DNA of 50,533 bases, from contig CACYQB010000021.1 of the NCBI GenBank assembly GCA_902776435.1, positions 1-50,533 on the forward strand, in the 5' to 3' direction. The translations under genes were made by a program, and so were the position numbers. This DNA comes from an uncultured Bacteroidales bacterium (lineage in GTDB: Bacteria > Bacteroidota > Bacteroidia > Bacteroidales > Muribaculaceae). The notes under the pieces are model-generated. The model was not told the DNA's origin. It was given only the letters and a program-made list of their open reading frames with translations, and made no database searches. Shown here in pieces: positions 33,779 to 43,330 of this stretch. Numbering within the stretch: position 1 is the stretch's first letter; each line of letters opens with the position of its first letter.

Positions 33779-35104
33779 ATGAAACTCAAACGACTCTTAT
33801 CAGCAATCATATCAGCCACCATAGCCCTGAGCATGGCAGCGGGACATACGCTCATTGATGGGGTGCTGGACAGTTCGGAGATTTATCCTGGAACGGTGCA
33901 CACGTTCCAGGTGTATGTGCCTGACCAGTACGACGGCAAGCGGCCGGCGGCGCTCTATGTGGGCCTTGACGGCGTGCTGTGCCATGCCCCTGAAGTCATG
34001 GACTCGCTCATCGCTGCAGGCAAGATGCCCGTGACCATCGGCGTGTTTCTGCAACCAGGTGTGGTCAAGTCCAGCGACGGCACCATGCTGCGTTACAACC
34101 GCTGCTACGAGTTTGACGCCACCACGGGCACTTTTGCCGCCTTTCTCGAGGAAGAAGTGCTGCCCGCCGTCGAGCAGATGAAGACCACGCGCGGCAAACC
34201 CATCCGCCTGTCACGTCGCCCGACGGACAGGATGATCTTCGGCCTGAGCAGTGGCGGCATCGCAGCCTTTAACGCCGCTTGGCACCGCCCCGACCTGTTC
34301 GGCAAGGTGTTTACCGGCGTGGGTACCTTTGTGGCGATGCGCGGCGGCAACGACCTGCAGGCCCTGGTCAGGAAGACCGAGCCCCTACCCTTGCGCATCT
34401 TCATCCAGGACGGCAGCAACGACGCTTGGAATCCGCTGTTCGGCCACTGGTACGAGGGCAACCAGATGCTCGCCAGCGCCTTGCAGTTCGCGGGCTACGA
34501 TGTGCAGTGTGACTGGAGCGACGGCGGCCATAACGTGAAACGCTCCACCGAGATTTTCCCGCAAGTGATGGAATGGATGTGGCGCGACTGGCCCGCACAG
34601 CCAGCCGTGGGCACTACCCAGAACGATTTCCTGCAAGCCCTGCTCGTTGAGGGCGACAACGGCTGGACCAGGATAAGCGACGGCGTGGACAAGCAACCCG
34701 TGACACGCATCATCTATCCCGACCTGACCACTGTGGCCTGCATCCAGGAGGACTCGGAGAACTGCGTGTGGCAATACATCCTGCAAGACAGCCAACTGAC
34801 CTGCGGAGAGCCTTTCTACTGGCTGCACAACGACGATCCTGCCCAATCGCTGGAGGTGAGGAGCATCACCTTTGACGGAAACGGCAACCTGTGGGTCGCC
34901 ACCCGAATGGGGATCCAAATATGTGACCAGAATGGCCGCGTTCGCGCCATACTGCGCCTGCCTCAGGGCTGTTCACCCGTCAACGAAATCATCATCGCCG
35001 GCGGCACTGTCACGCTGAGCACAGCCGATGCCACATGGCAGCGCCGGTTTAACGTCACCGCCCCCGTTCCCGGAGTGCGTCCCCCCAGCCAAGGGCAGGG
35101 CTAA
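33779..35104 (+). CDS. Secreted esterase (enterochelin-esterase/esterase D type) with C-terminal propeller-like part
   Basis: 441 residues. A signal peptide (MKLKRLLSAIISATIALSMAAG) is followed by an alpha/beta-hydrolase of the PF00756 type: HTFQVYVPDQYDGKRPAALYV, nucleophile elbow GLSSGG, acid in FIQDGSND, and histidine in SDGGHN. The last 150 residues (VRSITFDGNGNLWVATRMGIQICDQNGRV) resemble one or two blades of an SMP-30/gluconolactonase-type propeller. Similar two-part proteins in Bacteroidales act on carbohydrate esters or siderophores; here the substrate is unknown. It is a single-gene unit. Confidence 0.8.
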   Translation: MKLKRLLSAIISATIALSMAAGHTLIDGVLDSSEIYPGTVHTFQVYVPDQYDGKRPAALYVGLDGVLCHAPEVMDSLIAAGKMPVTIGVFLQPGVVKSSDGTMLRYNRCYEFDATTGTFAAFLEEEVLPAVEQMKTTRGKPIRLSRRPTDRMIFGLSSGGIAAFNAAWHRPDLFGKVFTGVGTFVAMRGGNDLQALVRKTEPLPLRIFIQDGSNDAWNPLFGHWYEGNQMLASALQFAGYDVQCDWSDGGHNVKRSTEIFPQVMEWMWRDWPAQPAVGTTQNDFLQALLVEGDNGWTRISDGVDKQPVTRIIYPDLTTVACIQEDSENCVWQYILQDSQLTCGEPFYWLHNDDPAQSLEVRSITFDGNGNLWVATRMGIQICDQNGRVRAILRLPQGCSPVNEIIIAGGTVTLSTADATWQRRFNVTAPVPGVRPPSQGQG

Positions 35105-35157
35105 AAAAGGACAACTAAAAACTAACGTCCAAAACTGTAAACTTAGAACTTTTTTAC

Positions 35158-35165
35158 TACCTTTG
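35158..35165 (+). promoter_or_regulatory. -7 promoter element of rsh
   Basis: TACCTTTG, 26 bases before the ATG at 35192. No -33 TTTG at the usual distance. Confidence 0.5.
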
Positions 35166-35191
35166 TAGTTTGAATCAAACGCTTTTAGTCC

Positions 35192-37417
35192 ATGATGTCA
35201 AGCAACAACATACCTCCTAATAAAGAGGATCAGATGATTGAGCAGGCTTATCAAAACCTGTTAAACGGCTATTTGTCAAGCAACCACCGCAAGAAAGTGG
35301 AAGTCATCGACAAGGCTTTTAAGTTTGCGCGCGATGCCCATCAAGGCATCCGTCGGCGCTCTGGTGAGCCCTATATCATGCACCCGCTGGCGGTAGCGAC
35401 TATCGTGAGCCAGGAGATCGGTCTGGGCTCCACCAGCATCAGCGCTGCCCTGCTGCACGATGTGGTCGAAGACACCGACTACACCGTCGAGGACATCAAG
35501 GCGCAATTCGGCGAGAAAATTGCCCGCATCGTTGACGGCCTGACCAAGATTTCGGGCGGCATCTTCGGCGACAAGGCTTCCTTGCAAGCCGAAAACTTCC
35601 GCAAGCTCTTGCTCACAATGGCCGATGACGTGCGCGTCGTCCTTATCAAGATGGCCGACCGCCTCCACAACATGCGCACCCTCTCGTCCATGCCCCCCAA
35701 CAAGCAGTACAAGATTGCGGGCGAGACGCTCTACATCTATGCCCCGCTGGCCCATCGCCTGGGCCTCTATGCCATCAAGACCGAGCTCGAGGACTTGAGT
35801 TTCAAGTATAACCATCCCGCCGAATACCAGCGCATCTCGGAACTGGTGATTGCCAGCGAAGAGCAGCGCAACGAACTCTTCACCCGCTTTGCGGCGCCCA
35901 TCCGTGAGCGCCTCGACAACATGGGACTCGACTATGAGTTCAACGTGCGCGTCAAGTCGTGTTTCTCCATCTGGAACAAGATGCAGAAGAAGCGTGTCCC
36001 CTTTGAGGAGGTCTATGACCTGTACGCCGCGCGCATCGTGTTCGCCTGTGAGGACGAAAGCCGCGCCAAGCGCATGTGCTGGAACATCTACAACGAGATC
36101 ACCGAGGTCTATGCCAAGCATCCCGACCGCGTGCGCGACTGGCTCACCACCCCTAAGGTCAACCAGTACCAGGCACTCCACGTCACCGTCATGGGCCCTG
36201 ATGGCAACTGGGTAGAGGTGCAGATACGCAGCCAGAAGATGGACGAAATCGCCGAGCGCGGTTTCGCCGCCCACTGGAAATATAAAATCGGCGAGGGCGA
36301 GGAGGAGGAAGAACTGGCCAAGTGGCTCAGCACCATCACCGACATCCTCAAAGATCCCGAGCCCAACGCCATCGACTTCCTCGACACCATCAAGCTCAAC
36401 CTCTTTGCCAGCGAGATTGTCGTCTTCACCCCCAAGGGCGAGACCATGACGATGCCCAAGGGCGCGACCGTGCTTGACATGGCCTTCACGGTCCACACCG
36501 ACCTGGGTACACATTGCATCGCCGGCAAGGTCAATCATGAACTTGTGCCGCTGTCCTACAAGTTGAACAGTGGCGACCAGGTGGAAATCATCACCAGCAA
36601 CTCCGAGCACGCCAAGCCCGAGTGGGAGAAATTTGTCGTTACCGCCAAGGGCAAGACACGCCTCCGCGCCGCCCTGCGCCACCAGCGCCGCCTCACCATC
36701 GACAAGGGCGAGAAACGCTTCATGGACTTCCTGGCCAAGCACAACATCGAGTTCAGCAACGAGGTGCTGTCCCAGGCCATCGGCCGCCAGCGCGTGGCAG
36801 GCAAGGAGGAACTCTTCTTCATGATCGGCAACGACGAGATCATGCTCAACGAGGACATGGTCGTCAAGAAGGAACAGGGCACACGTTTCAACTGGTGGCG
36901 TCGCAACCCCTTCAAGGGCAAGGAAGAGCCCAAGGAGACCACCAGCGTGCCCAGCGAGGCCATCAGCACCAAGGGCATCTACCGTCTGGTCACCCGCGAC
37001 GGTAAGAGCAACTACCAGATTGCCGACTGCTGCCACCCCATCCCTGGCGACGACTCCGTGGGTTTCCTCACCGAGGACAACAAAGTCATCGTCCACAAGA
37101 TGGACTGCAACACGCTGGCCCGGCTCAAGGCCAGTTACGGCTCACGCTTGTTGCAGACCCAGTGGGAAGACTTCAGCGACCGTTTCCAGGCCACAATCCA
37201 CATCATGGGCATTGACCAGAAGGGCATGCTTCAGTCCATCGTGAACATCATCTCGACCAACATGTCCATCAACATGAAGCGGATGAACGTCACGGCCGAG
37301 GACGGCGTGTTCACCTGTGACATGGACGTGCTGGTCAGCGACGCCACAGTGGTGACCAACCTGTGCCGCGAAATCAAGAAAATCAAGGGCATCAACAGCG
37401 CCACCCGCATGAGTTGA
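35192..37417 (+). CDS. rsh: Bifunctional (p)ppGpp synthetase/hydrolase (RelA/SpoT homologue)
   Basis: 741 residues with the full long-RSH order. The HD hydrolase domain (HPLAVATIVSQE, ALLHDVVEDTD, KMADRLHNMRTL) is intact. The synthetase domain shows RIVFACEDE, TPKVNQYQALHVTV and VEVQIRSQKMDEIAERGFAAHWKYK, also apparently intact. TGS (VFTPKGETMTMPKGATVLDMAF), a Cys-rich/helical part (IADCCHPIPGDD) and a C-terminal ACT domain (TIHIMGIDQKGMLQSIVNIIS) follow. It sets the alarmone level in the stringent response, in contact with the ribosome. Two ATGs stand in a row at 35192; either could be used. Confidence 0.95.
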   Translation: MMSSNNIPPNKEDQMIEQAYQNLLNGYLSSNHRKKVEVIDKAFKFARDAHQGIRRRSGEPYIMHPLAVATIVSQEIGLGSTSISAALLHDVVEDTDYTVEDIKAQFGEKIARIVDGLTKISGGIFGDKASLQAENFRKLLLTMADDVRVVLIKMADRLHNMRTLSSMPPNKQYKIAGETLYIYAPLAHRLGLYAIKTELEDLSFKYNHPAEYQRISELVIASEEQRNELFTRFAAPIRERLDNMGLDYEFNVRVKSCFSIWNKMQKKRVPFEEVYDLYAARIVFACEDESRAKRMCWNIYNEITEVYAKHPDRVRDWLTTPKVNQYQALHVTVMGPDGNWVEVQIRSQKMDEIAERGFAAHWKYKIGEGEEEEELAKWLSTITDILKDPEPNAIDFLDTIKLNLFASEIVVFTPKGETMTMPKGATVLDMAFTVHTDLGTHCIAGKVNHELVPLSYKLNSGDQVEIITSNSEHAKPEWEKFVVTAKGKTRLRAALRHQRRLTIDKGEKRFMDFLAKHNIEFSNEVLSQAIGRQRVAGKEELFFMIGNDEIMLNEDMVVKKEQGTRFNWWRRNPFKGKEEPKETTSVPSEAISTKGIYRLVTRDGKSNYQIADCCHPIPGDDSVGFLTEDNKVIVHKMDCNTLARLKASYGSRLLQTQWEDFSDRFQATIHIMGIDQKGMLQSIVNIISTNMSINMKRMNVTAEDGVFTCDMDVLVSDATVVTNLCREIKKIKGINSATRMS

Positions 37418-37435
37418 CGCCCTCTTTCATACCGG

Positions 37436-37605
37436 GGCTGTGTCATAATAGGCTTCTGGTTTTTTGATCGGCCTGGCGGCCGAGAAATTGAACAAAATTT
37501 ACATAAAAATTAAACAGAATATGTTTTTATTTTAATTATTGATTTTTGCTTGATTTCTCGCGCGAAGCGCGATTCAATTTGTGACAAATGAATTATGACA
37601 CAACC
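37436..37605. mobile_element. MITE-like element of 170 bp
   Basis: 14-bp terminal inverted repeats GGCTGTGTCATAAT (37436-37449) and the complement of GGTTGTGTCATAAT (37592-37605), one mismatch, enclose AT-rich non-coding sequence with two internal hairpins (CGGCC-TGGC-GGCCG and TCGCGC-GAA-GCGCGA). It fits neatly between two genes. GGCTGTGTC-type ends resemble those of IS5-group elements. No clear target-site duplication is visible. Confidence 0.55.
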
Positions 37606-37627
37606 TCACCAATAAAACTTCTACAAG

Positions 37628-39721
37628 ATGCAGACATCCAAGAAGAATAACATCATTATCATCCTGCTGCTGATATTGTCGGTCTTCCTCATCACGACAG
37701 CCTTGTTTTTCAGCCGCGAGCAAACCATGTCCTACAGTTTTGACGTCGGCAAGCCTTGGCTCTATTCGCGCCTCGAAGCCGACTTCCAGTTTGACATTGA
37801 ACTTGACGAGGCCACACGCCAGCACATTACCGACAGCGTGAACAAGAACTTCGCCAAGATCTACACGATGGACCGCAAGAAGGGCGAGCAGCAACTGGCC
37901 CTGCTCTACAAGGCCCTAGGCGGACGCCCTGGCAGTCAGGAACTCCTCCGTGCTGTCGGCCAGCTCTACAACGACGGCATCGTGGACAATGATGCCGCCA
38001 ACGACATCCGCGCCGGCAAGCAGCTGCGATTCCTCGTGGGCAACAATGAGCTGCAAGTCGTCGATGCCACCAACATGAGGACAGTGCGCCAGGCCTATTC
38101 CTGGCTGACCGATTCGCTGAAGGGCAATGCGGCCCTGCAAGAGGCCCTCAAGGCTGTCCCGATCAATGAATACCTGATTCCCAACATGAAGGTGGACGCC
38201 AAGGAGAACAACAAATGGCTGGGCGAGGACCTGAAGAACGCCCTGCGCTCACCGGGTACCGTCCAGCAGGGAGAGGCCATCATCACGCGAGGAGAAATCG
38301 TCACGCCCCAAAAGGCTACCGCCATCGAGAGTTATCAGAACGAACGCATTCGCCGTGCCAAGCAGCGCAATGTGGACCAGACGATGACCTTGCTGGGCCA
38401 AATCCTCATCGTGGCGATCCTCATGCTCGCCTTCTACTTCTTCATGAGGCAGTTGCGCAAGCAGGTGTTTGTCAACAGGCGGCAGATGATCTTCCTCATC
38501 TCCTTCATCACGGTGTTTGTCATCGCGGTGTTCCTGTGTGTAAAGTTCAAGTATGCGCTGCTTTATGTGATACCCTTCGGCCTGGTGCCCATCATCGTGT
38601 CGTCGTTCTATGACGACCACACCTCGTTCTTTGTGCACATCGTCACGGTACTCATCTGCTCGCTCATCGCGGCCAGCCACCAGGCGGAATTTATCATCAA
38701 CCAGTTCCTGGCGGGCATCATCGCCATCATCTCGGTCAAGGAACTGACCAAGCGCACCCAACTCGTCAGGTGCGCCGCCTTCATCTTCCTGGCCTACTGC
38801 ATCACCTATATTGCCATGACCTTGATTGCTGACGGCGACTTCGACAATCTGGACAAATACCACTTCGGCTACTACCTCATCAACTGCGTCATCCTGTCGT
38901 TTGCGTTCCTGGTGATTCCCATTGTCGAGAAGGTCTTCGGCTTCACCTCGTCGATGACACTCCTCGAGTTGGCCGACATCAACAACCCGACACTGAGGCA
39001 ACTCTCCACCCTGTGTCCCGGCACCTTCCAGCATTCGCTGATGGTAGCCAACCTGGCGGGCGAGGCGGCCTTCAAGATCGGCGCCAACATGCAACTCGTC
39101 CGTGCCGGCGCCCTCTATCACGACATCGGCAAGACCAAGAATCCCGCCTTCTTTACCGAGAACCAGGTTGGCGAGAACCCGCATGACCACCTCGTCAGGC
39201 CCGAGGACAGTGCCAAAATCGTCATCGACCACGTGGCCAACGGCCTGAAGATCGCCGACGATGCCGACCTGCCCACGGTAATCAAAGACCTTATCGCACA
39301 GCACCACGGCAAGGGCATCACTCGCTACTTCTACTTCAAAGCCGTGGAGAGCCGCCAGGGCCAAGAAGTGGACAAGGCCCCGTTCTCCTATCCAGGCCCC
39401 AACCCGCAGACCAAGGAGGCCGCCATCCTCATGATGGCCGACGCCTGCGAGGCTGCCACCAAGAGTCTGAGCGACCACAGCGAGGAAGCCATCGCCGCCA
39501 TGGTGGGCAAAATCATCGACGGCCAGATTGCCGACGGACTGCTGCGCGAGGCACCCATCAGTTTCAAGGACGTCGAGACCATCAAGCGCCTGTTTGTCGA
39601 GCGCCTGAGGACGGCCTACCACATGCGCGTGTCCTACCCGAGCGACGTGAAACGCGAGTCGCCCCAGCCCACGACGGCCGACGCTCCAGCCGTCCCCGAG
39701 GACGACAACACGGCAAAATAA
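37628..39721 (+). CDS. pgpH: HD-domain membrane phosphodiesterase (PgpH/YqfF-like, 7TMR-HD)
   Basis: 697 residues in the order of the family. TM1 (about 8-27) precedes an extracytoplasmic 7TMR-HDED region ending in EAIITRGEIVTPQKATAIESY. Some seven TMs (about 255-440) are followed by a cytoplasmic HD domain with FQHSLMVANLAGEAAFKIG, ALYHDIGKTKNP (HDIG), HDHLVRPEDS, IAQHHGKG and MMADACEAATKSL. Family members hydrolyse cyclic di-AMP to pApA. The tail is low-complexity. It lies after the MITE-like element, which may separate it from rsh. Confidence 0.9.
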   Translation: MQTSKKNNIIIILLLILSVFLITTALFFSREQTMSYSFDVGKPWLYSRLEADFQFDIELDEATRQHITDSVNKNFAKIYTMDRKKGEQQLALLYKALGGRPGSQELLRAVGQLYNDGIVDNDAANDIRAGKQLRFLVGNNELQVVDATNMRTVRQAYSWLTDSLKGNAALQEALKAVPINEYLIPNMKVDAKENNKWLGEDLKNALRSPGTVQQGEAIITRGEIVTPQKATAIESYQNERIRRAKQRNVDQTMTLLGQILIVAILMLAFYFFMRQLRKQVFVNRRQMIFLISFITVFVIAVFLCVKFKYALLYVIPFGLVPIIVSSFYDDHTSFFVHIVTVLICSLIAASHQAEFIINQFLAGIIAIISVKELTKRTQLVRCAAFIFLAYCITYIAMTLIADGDFDNLDKYHFGYYLINCVILSFAFLVIPIVEKVFGFTSSMTLLELADINNPTLRQLSTLCPGTFQHSLMVANLAGEAAFKIGANMQLVRAGALYHDIGKTKNPAFFTENQVGENPHDHLVRPEDSAKIVIDHVANGLKIADDADLPTVIKDLIAQHHGKGITRYFYFKAVESRQGQEVDKAPFSYPGPNPQTKEAAILMMADACEAATKSLSDHSEEAIAAMVGKIIDGQIADGLLREAPISFKDVETIKRLFVERLRTAYHMRVSYPSDVKRESPQPTTADAPAVPEDDNTAK

Positions 39722-39786
39722 TGCCCCGCTTCAGGCAATAAGTGACACAAAAACGTGTTTATATATTAAAGAAGAAATACCACATC

Positions 39787-40278
39787 ATGGTGATGCAAAC
39801 CATACTACTCATTGCGGGCGTGGCATGTCTCATTGCCGCACTGGTGCTCGTACTGTGGCCGCGCTGGGTGGCCGCAGTGCCCGCTTATGTGGGTTTGTGG
39901 CTCATGCATTGGAGTTACTACATTGCCGTGCCCACGTTGACCTTCATCTTCTGGGGCATCGCCACCTTCATCACCGTGGGACTGTTCTACCTCTCGCCCA
40001 GCGGCGAGCCCGACGGGCACAGTTCCAGCAACCTCTATGTGGGATTCACCGCCATGGCAGGCGGCATGCTGGGTATCCTGCTGGCGCCCCGCCTGATGGT
40101 ATTGGGCGTCGTCCTCGGCGCCGCATTCGGCCAGCTGGCCTATAGCCGCACGCCTGCAGGCAAGTGGATGCTCAGCCCCTCCACCCTGTTTGTGCGCTAC
40201 TTCGCCGCCAAGTGCCTGCCCGCCATCGTCGCCGTCGCCATCGTGTGTATTGCCGTCATGGGAATCGTAATTGACTGA
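39787..40278 (+). CDS. Small membrane protein, DUF456-like build
   Basis: About 163 residues from the ATG at 39787, where the first TM begins (MVMQTILLIAGVACLIAALVL); the earlier in-frame ATG adds only a basic stretch. Four to five hydrophobic segments with small-residue packing (MAGGMLGILLAPRLMVLGVVLGAAFGQL) recall DUF456 proteins. No catalytic motif. It lies 66 bases after pgpH and 7 bases before the DUF4919 gene, so the three may be co-transcribed. Confidence 0.65.
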   Translation: MVMQTILLIAGVACLIAALVLVLWPRWVAAVPAYVGLWLMHWSYYIAVPTLTFIFWGIATFITVGLFYLSPSGEPDGHSSSNLYVGFTAMAGGMLGILLAPRLMVLGVVLGAAFGQLAYSRTPAGKWMLSPSTLFVRYFAAKCLPAIVAVAIVCIAVMGIVID

Positions 40279-40285
40279 AAACTGA

Positions 40286-41026
40286 ATGAAACGACAACTC
40301 AAATATATCCTCATCACCATCGCCATGGTCCTCACCACGGCAGCTACGGGATGGGCACAGAACCGACAGGAAGTGCCCGAGCGCAACCCGCAGAGCAAGT
40401 TTGCGATCAAGAAAGTGGACTTTGACCACATCAAGGAAGTCACCTCCAACCCCAACAACGCCTACTATTACCCCAAACTCCTGAAAGCCTATAACAGCAA
40501 CGACACCACCCTCAGCATCGAGGCGTGGCGCAACTTCTACTACGGCTACACCTTCCAGGAAGACTACAACCCTTTCCGCGAGAGCGTCTATAGCAACGTC
40601 GTCGAGCAGCTCTACTACAAGCAGCCCCACTCCCGCGCCGAGTGCGACAGCATCGAGAAATATGCCGAGAAATCGCTCAACGACAACATGTTCGACTTGA
40701 ACCAGATGAATTTCTACATCTACGTCCTCAAGGAGAAGAAAAAACACGCCCGTGCCGCCGTCTGCCAGTACCGTCTGGACCGCCTCATCGCAGCCATCAT
40801 GTCGAGTGGCCGAGGCACCAAGGAGGAACCCTGGGTAGTCATCGCCCCCGAACACGAGTACAACATCATCAACTTCCTGGGCTTCGTGGCCACCGACCAT
40901 GAGACCCTCGAAGGAGGCATCGATTACATCAAGGTACAGCCCGTCGCGGGCAAGAGCGCCGAGGGCTTCTACTTCGACATCTCCCGCATGATGCAAATCG
41001 CCGCCCTCAAATTCCCCGACATCTAA
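40286..41026 (+). CDS. DUF4919 family protein, secreted
   Basis: 246 residues: signal peptide (MKRQLKYILITIAMVLTTAATGWAQ) and a helical domain of DUF4919 type, with FDHIKEVTSNPNNAYYYPKLLKAYNSNDTTL, FYYGYTFQEDYNPF and a final strand EGFYFDISRMMQ. The family is typical of Bacteroidales and uncharacterised. It starts 7 bases after the preceding membrane protein gene, suggesting an operon. Confidence 0.85.
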   Translation: MKRQLKYILITIAMVLTTAATGWAQNRQEVPERNPQSKFAIKKVDFDHIKEVTSNPNNAYYYPKLLKAYNSNDTTLSIEAWRNFYYGYTFQEDYNPFRESVYSNVVEQLYYKQPHSRAECDSIEKYAEKSLNDNMFDLNQMNFYIYVLKEKKKHARAAVCQYRLDRLIAAIMSSGRGTKEEPWVVIAPEHEYNIINFLGFVATDHETLEGGIDYIKVQPVAGKSAEGFYFDISRMMQIAALKFPDI

Positions 41027-41164
41027 CCCACACCACAAAATAGTCCACGAATTTCACAAATACAACGAAAAAAGGCTTTAGGTTTTAGGCGTCAGGCATT
41101 AGGATGTGGCGTCCGCCATTCGTATAATCCGCATAATCCGCCGACAGAAAAAAATTAGCCGACA

Positions 41165-41228
41165 ACAAGAAATACAAGAAGTACAATTTTACTGATAATC
41201 AATTAATTGTATATCTTGTGCTTCTTGT
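41165..41228. repeat. Long intergenic hairpin (24-bp arms, 20 paired)
   Basis: Arms 41165-41188 and 41205-41228 around a 16-base AT-rich loop; ACAAGAA-based, like the hairpin at 9156-9216. The stretch 41040-41160 before it holds heptamer scraps (TTTAGGT type) and CCGCATAATCCGC repeats, nothing coding. Confidence 0.65.
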
Positions 41229-41335
41229 TTTCATCTATATAGTACCGAGAAATCCTCAGAGGCCTCAGATTCATCTGTTGTTGAGAACAGTACCGCCTCA
41301 TAAATTATTTTGCACTAAAAAAATCAGTGTAAATA

Positions 41336-41367
41336 TTTGCTTCCCAGCTGATAATTCCCTATTTTTG
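41336..41367 (+). promoter_or_regulatory. Promoter of the third BspA gene
   Basis: TTTG (41336-41339), 20 bp, TATTTTTG (41360-41367): exact consensus, leader about 43 bases. Confidence 0.8.
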
Positions 41368-41416
41368 CATCCATCTTAACTAAGAATTATCAACAACATC
41401 AATAAAAGCATCAGCT

Positions 41417-43078
41417 ATGAAACACCTCATCTCAACAACCCTACTGATCCTGGCTCTCCTCTTGCCAGCAACAGCAAACGCTGACTGGAAAATAGGTGAC
41501 CTCCGCTATGAATTCATCGGTGGAGAAGCATATGTCACAAATCTTAGAGACTCTGACAATCCACTATATGGTGACATTATAATACCAGATCACGTCACTC
41601 GTACATTTACCGACCCATGGCATGAAGTGACTTATACAGTGGTTGGTATTCTTGAAAGGGCTTTTGCTGGCCAAAGTGGTATGACAAGTATAAGTATTCC
41701 AAACACAGTCGGATCAATTGGTAATTGGGCTTTTAGTGGCTGCAGTGGATTAACAAGTATAGACTTCCCAAACGTCAGCCAAATTGGTTTTGGCGTATTG
41801 TCTGGATGTTCTGGGCTAACGTGCATCACTTCTGGCGGTTATAATGACGGATATAATGCTCTCATCAATGGCTCAACCTTAATTGCTGGGTGCCAAAATA
41901 CTATCATTCCCAATTACGTAACCGCAATAGGCAATTACGCTTTCTCTGGTTGTACGAATTTAACAAGTATCAAAATTCCCAACTCGGTTACGTCCATCTG
42001 TGATGAGGCTTTCTCTGGCTGCACCAGTTTAAAGAATGTAACCATCCCCAACTCCGTTGCATATATCGGTTATTTGGCTTTCGAAAATTGTGCTGGATTA
42101 ACTAACGTGACTATTGGCGAATCCGTTAGGAGCATTGCCCAGTCATTTGAAGGATGTAGTGCACTAGACACAATCAATTTTAATGCTATCTATTGTGAAG
42201 ATTACTGCCCGTTGACTGATGGACATCCATTAAATGTTTCCACCATCAATTTTGGCCATCACGTAAAGGGGATTCCTGCATCACTCGCATACGGCTTAAC
42301 AAGATTAACAAATGTCACAATTCCTAATTCTGTCACTGCTATTGGAGACTATGCATTTCAAGGATGCACAGCATTAGATACACTAATTTTCAATGCAATA
42401 TCTTGCGAAGATTTCAATTCAACTGAAAATTCTAGGCCATTCTACAACTTAAACATCTCAACGATTCTTGTTGGAGATAGCGTGCTCAGAATACCAAATT
42501 TTCTTGGAAACGGCTTGACAAAATTGAATAATCTATCCATTGGAAACTCCGTCGCATCCATTGGCAATGGTGCTTTCTCAGGTTGTTATAATCTTACGAG
42601 TGTTACAATCCCCAATTCCGTTGCTACCATTGGCAACAATGCATTTTCAAATTGTAATGGCTTAACAAGTGTAGCTTTTGGTGCCTCTGTCAACCATATC
42701 GGTATTTCAGCTTTCTCAGGTTGTAACAGCCTAAACGACATCATCATCCCTAATTCTGTCACGTCCATCGCTGATAATGCATTTTCTAGCTGTAGCGAAT
42801 TAATGAATATAGAAATTCCCGAATCTATCTCTTCCGTTGGCATCAATGTCTTCGAAAATACACCATGGTACGACAACCAACCAAATGGGCTAATCTATGT
42901 TGGTTCGGTTGCATATAAATATAAGGGAATCATGCCTTCTGGAACAAACATTATTTTAAGGGACGGAACATTAAGCATTACTAACTACGCGTTTTCAGGT
43001 TGCAGTGGATTAAACAGCATCACTATCCCCAAATCCATCAGCTACATTGGTGTTGGCGCGTTTCAAGGTTGTATTTAG
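41417..43078 (+). CDS. Secreted BspA-type LRR protein, C-terminus truncated
   Basis: 553 residues: signal peptide (MKHLISTTLLILALLLPATANA), then LRR_5 repeats of the family type (SIKIPNSVTSICDEAFSGCTSL) mixed with less regular ones (NFNAIYCEDYCPL). It stops abruptly in the middle of a repeat (GVGAFQGCI). The other two BspA proteins of the window go on from this point to GRTLHVLQGM and dockerin-like modules, which are missing here. The break lies at the edge of the mobile element, so insertion or deletion there probably removed the tail. It may still be exported but lacks the presumed anchoring part. Confidence 0.8.
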   Translation: MKHLISTTLLILALLLPATANADWKIGDLRYEFIGGEAYVTNLRDSDNPLYGDIIIPDHVTRTFTDPWHEVTYTVVGILERAFAGQSGMTSISIPNTVGSIGNWAFSGCSGLTSIDFPNVSQIGFGVLSGCSGLTCITSGGYNDGYNALINGSTLIAGCQNTIIPNYVTAIGNYAFSGCTNLTSIKIPNSVTSICDEAFSGCTSLKNVTIPNSVAYIGYLAFENCAGLTNVTIGESVRSIAQSFEGCSALDTINFNAIYCEDYCPLTDGHPLNVSTINFGHHVKGIPASLAYGLTRLTNVTIPNSVTAIGDYAFQGCTALDTLIFNAISCEDFNSTENSRPFYNLNISTILVGDSVLRIPNFLGNGLTKLNNLSIGNSVASIGNGAFSGCYNLTSVTIPNSVATIGNNAFSNCNGLTSVAFGASVNHIGISAFSGCNSLNDIIIPNSVTSIADNAFSSCSELMNIEIPESISSVGINVFENTPWYDNQPNGLIYVGSVAYKYKGIMPSGTNIILRDGTLSITNYAFSGCSGLNSITIPKSISYIGVGAFQGCI

Positions 43079-43170
43079 AGACCTCAAACCAACCATGAAC
43101 AGCACTAAATAACCAAATGTAAAACACTGAAATACAGATACTTTTTGATTTTAACACTTCGCGGCGTGTT

Positions 43171-43202
43171 TTTGGTTGCTTCGGAAATTCCCTATATTTT
43201 TG
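43171..43202 (+). promoter_or_regulatory. Promoter of the element's first gene
   Basis: TTTG (43171-43174), 20 bp, TATTTTTG (43195-43202). A TTTTTGCCAC that overlaps the -7 recurs at 43240-43249, and its inverse at 43331-43340, as possible binding sites. A second -7 match is at 43238-43245. Confidence 0.65.
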
Positions 43203-43330
43203 CCACGTATTTCTACCGCAGGGAATTTACGGGGCTTTATTTTTGCCACATCGTGAACGGAGTTGACAAAGGTTGCTGACAGATTACAATAGATGACAGG
43301 TTTCAGACCCGTTTTGAGAAAAGCGACATC

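Noticed and set aside
35276-37096. 606-codon open frame opposite rsh
   Set aside because: It arises from the GC-rich codon use of rsh; the translation has no domain and the rsh protein is fully conserved.
38249-39622. 457-codon open frame opposite pgpH
   Set aside because: Antisense shadow with E/D/H/G-rich sequence; the plus-strand gene has all HD-family motifs.
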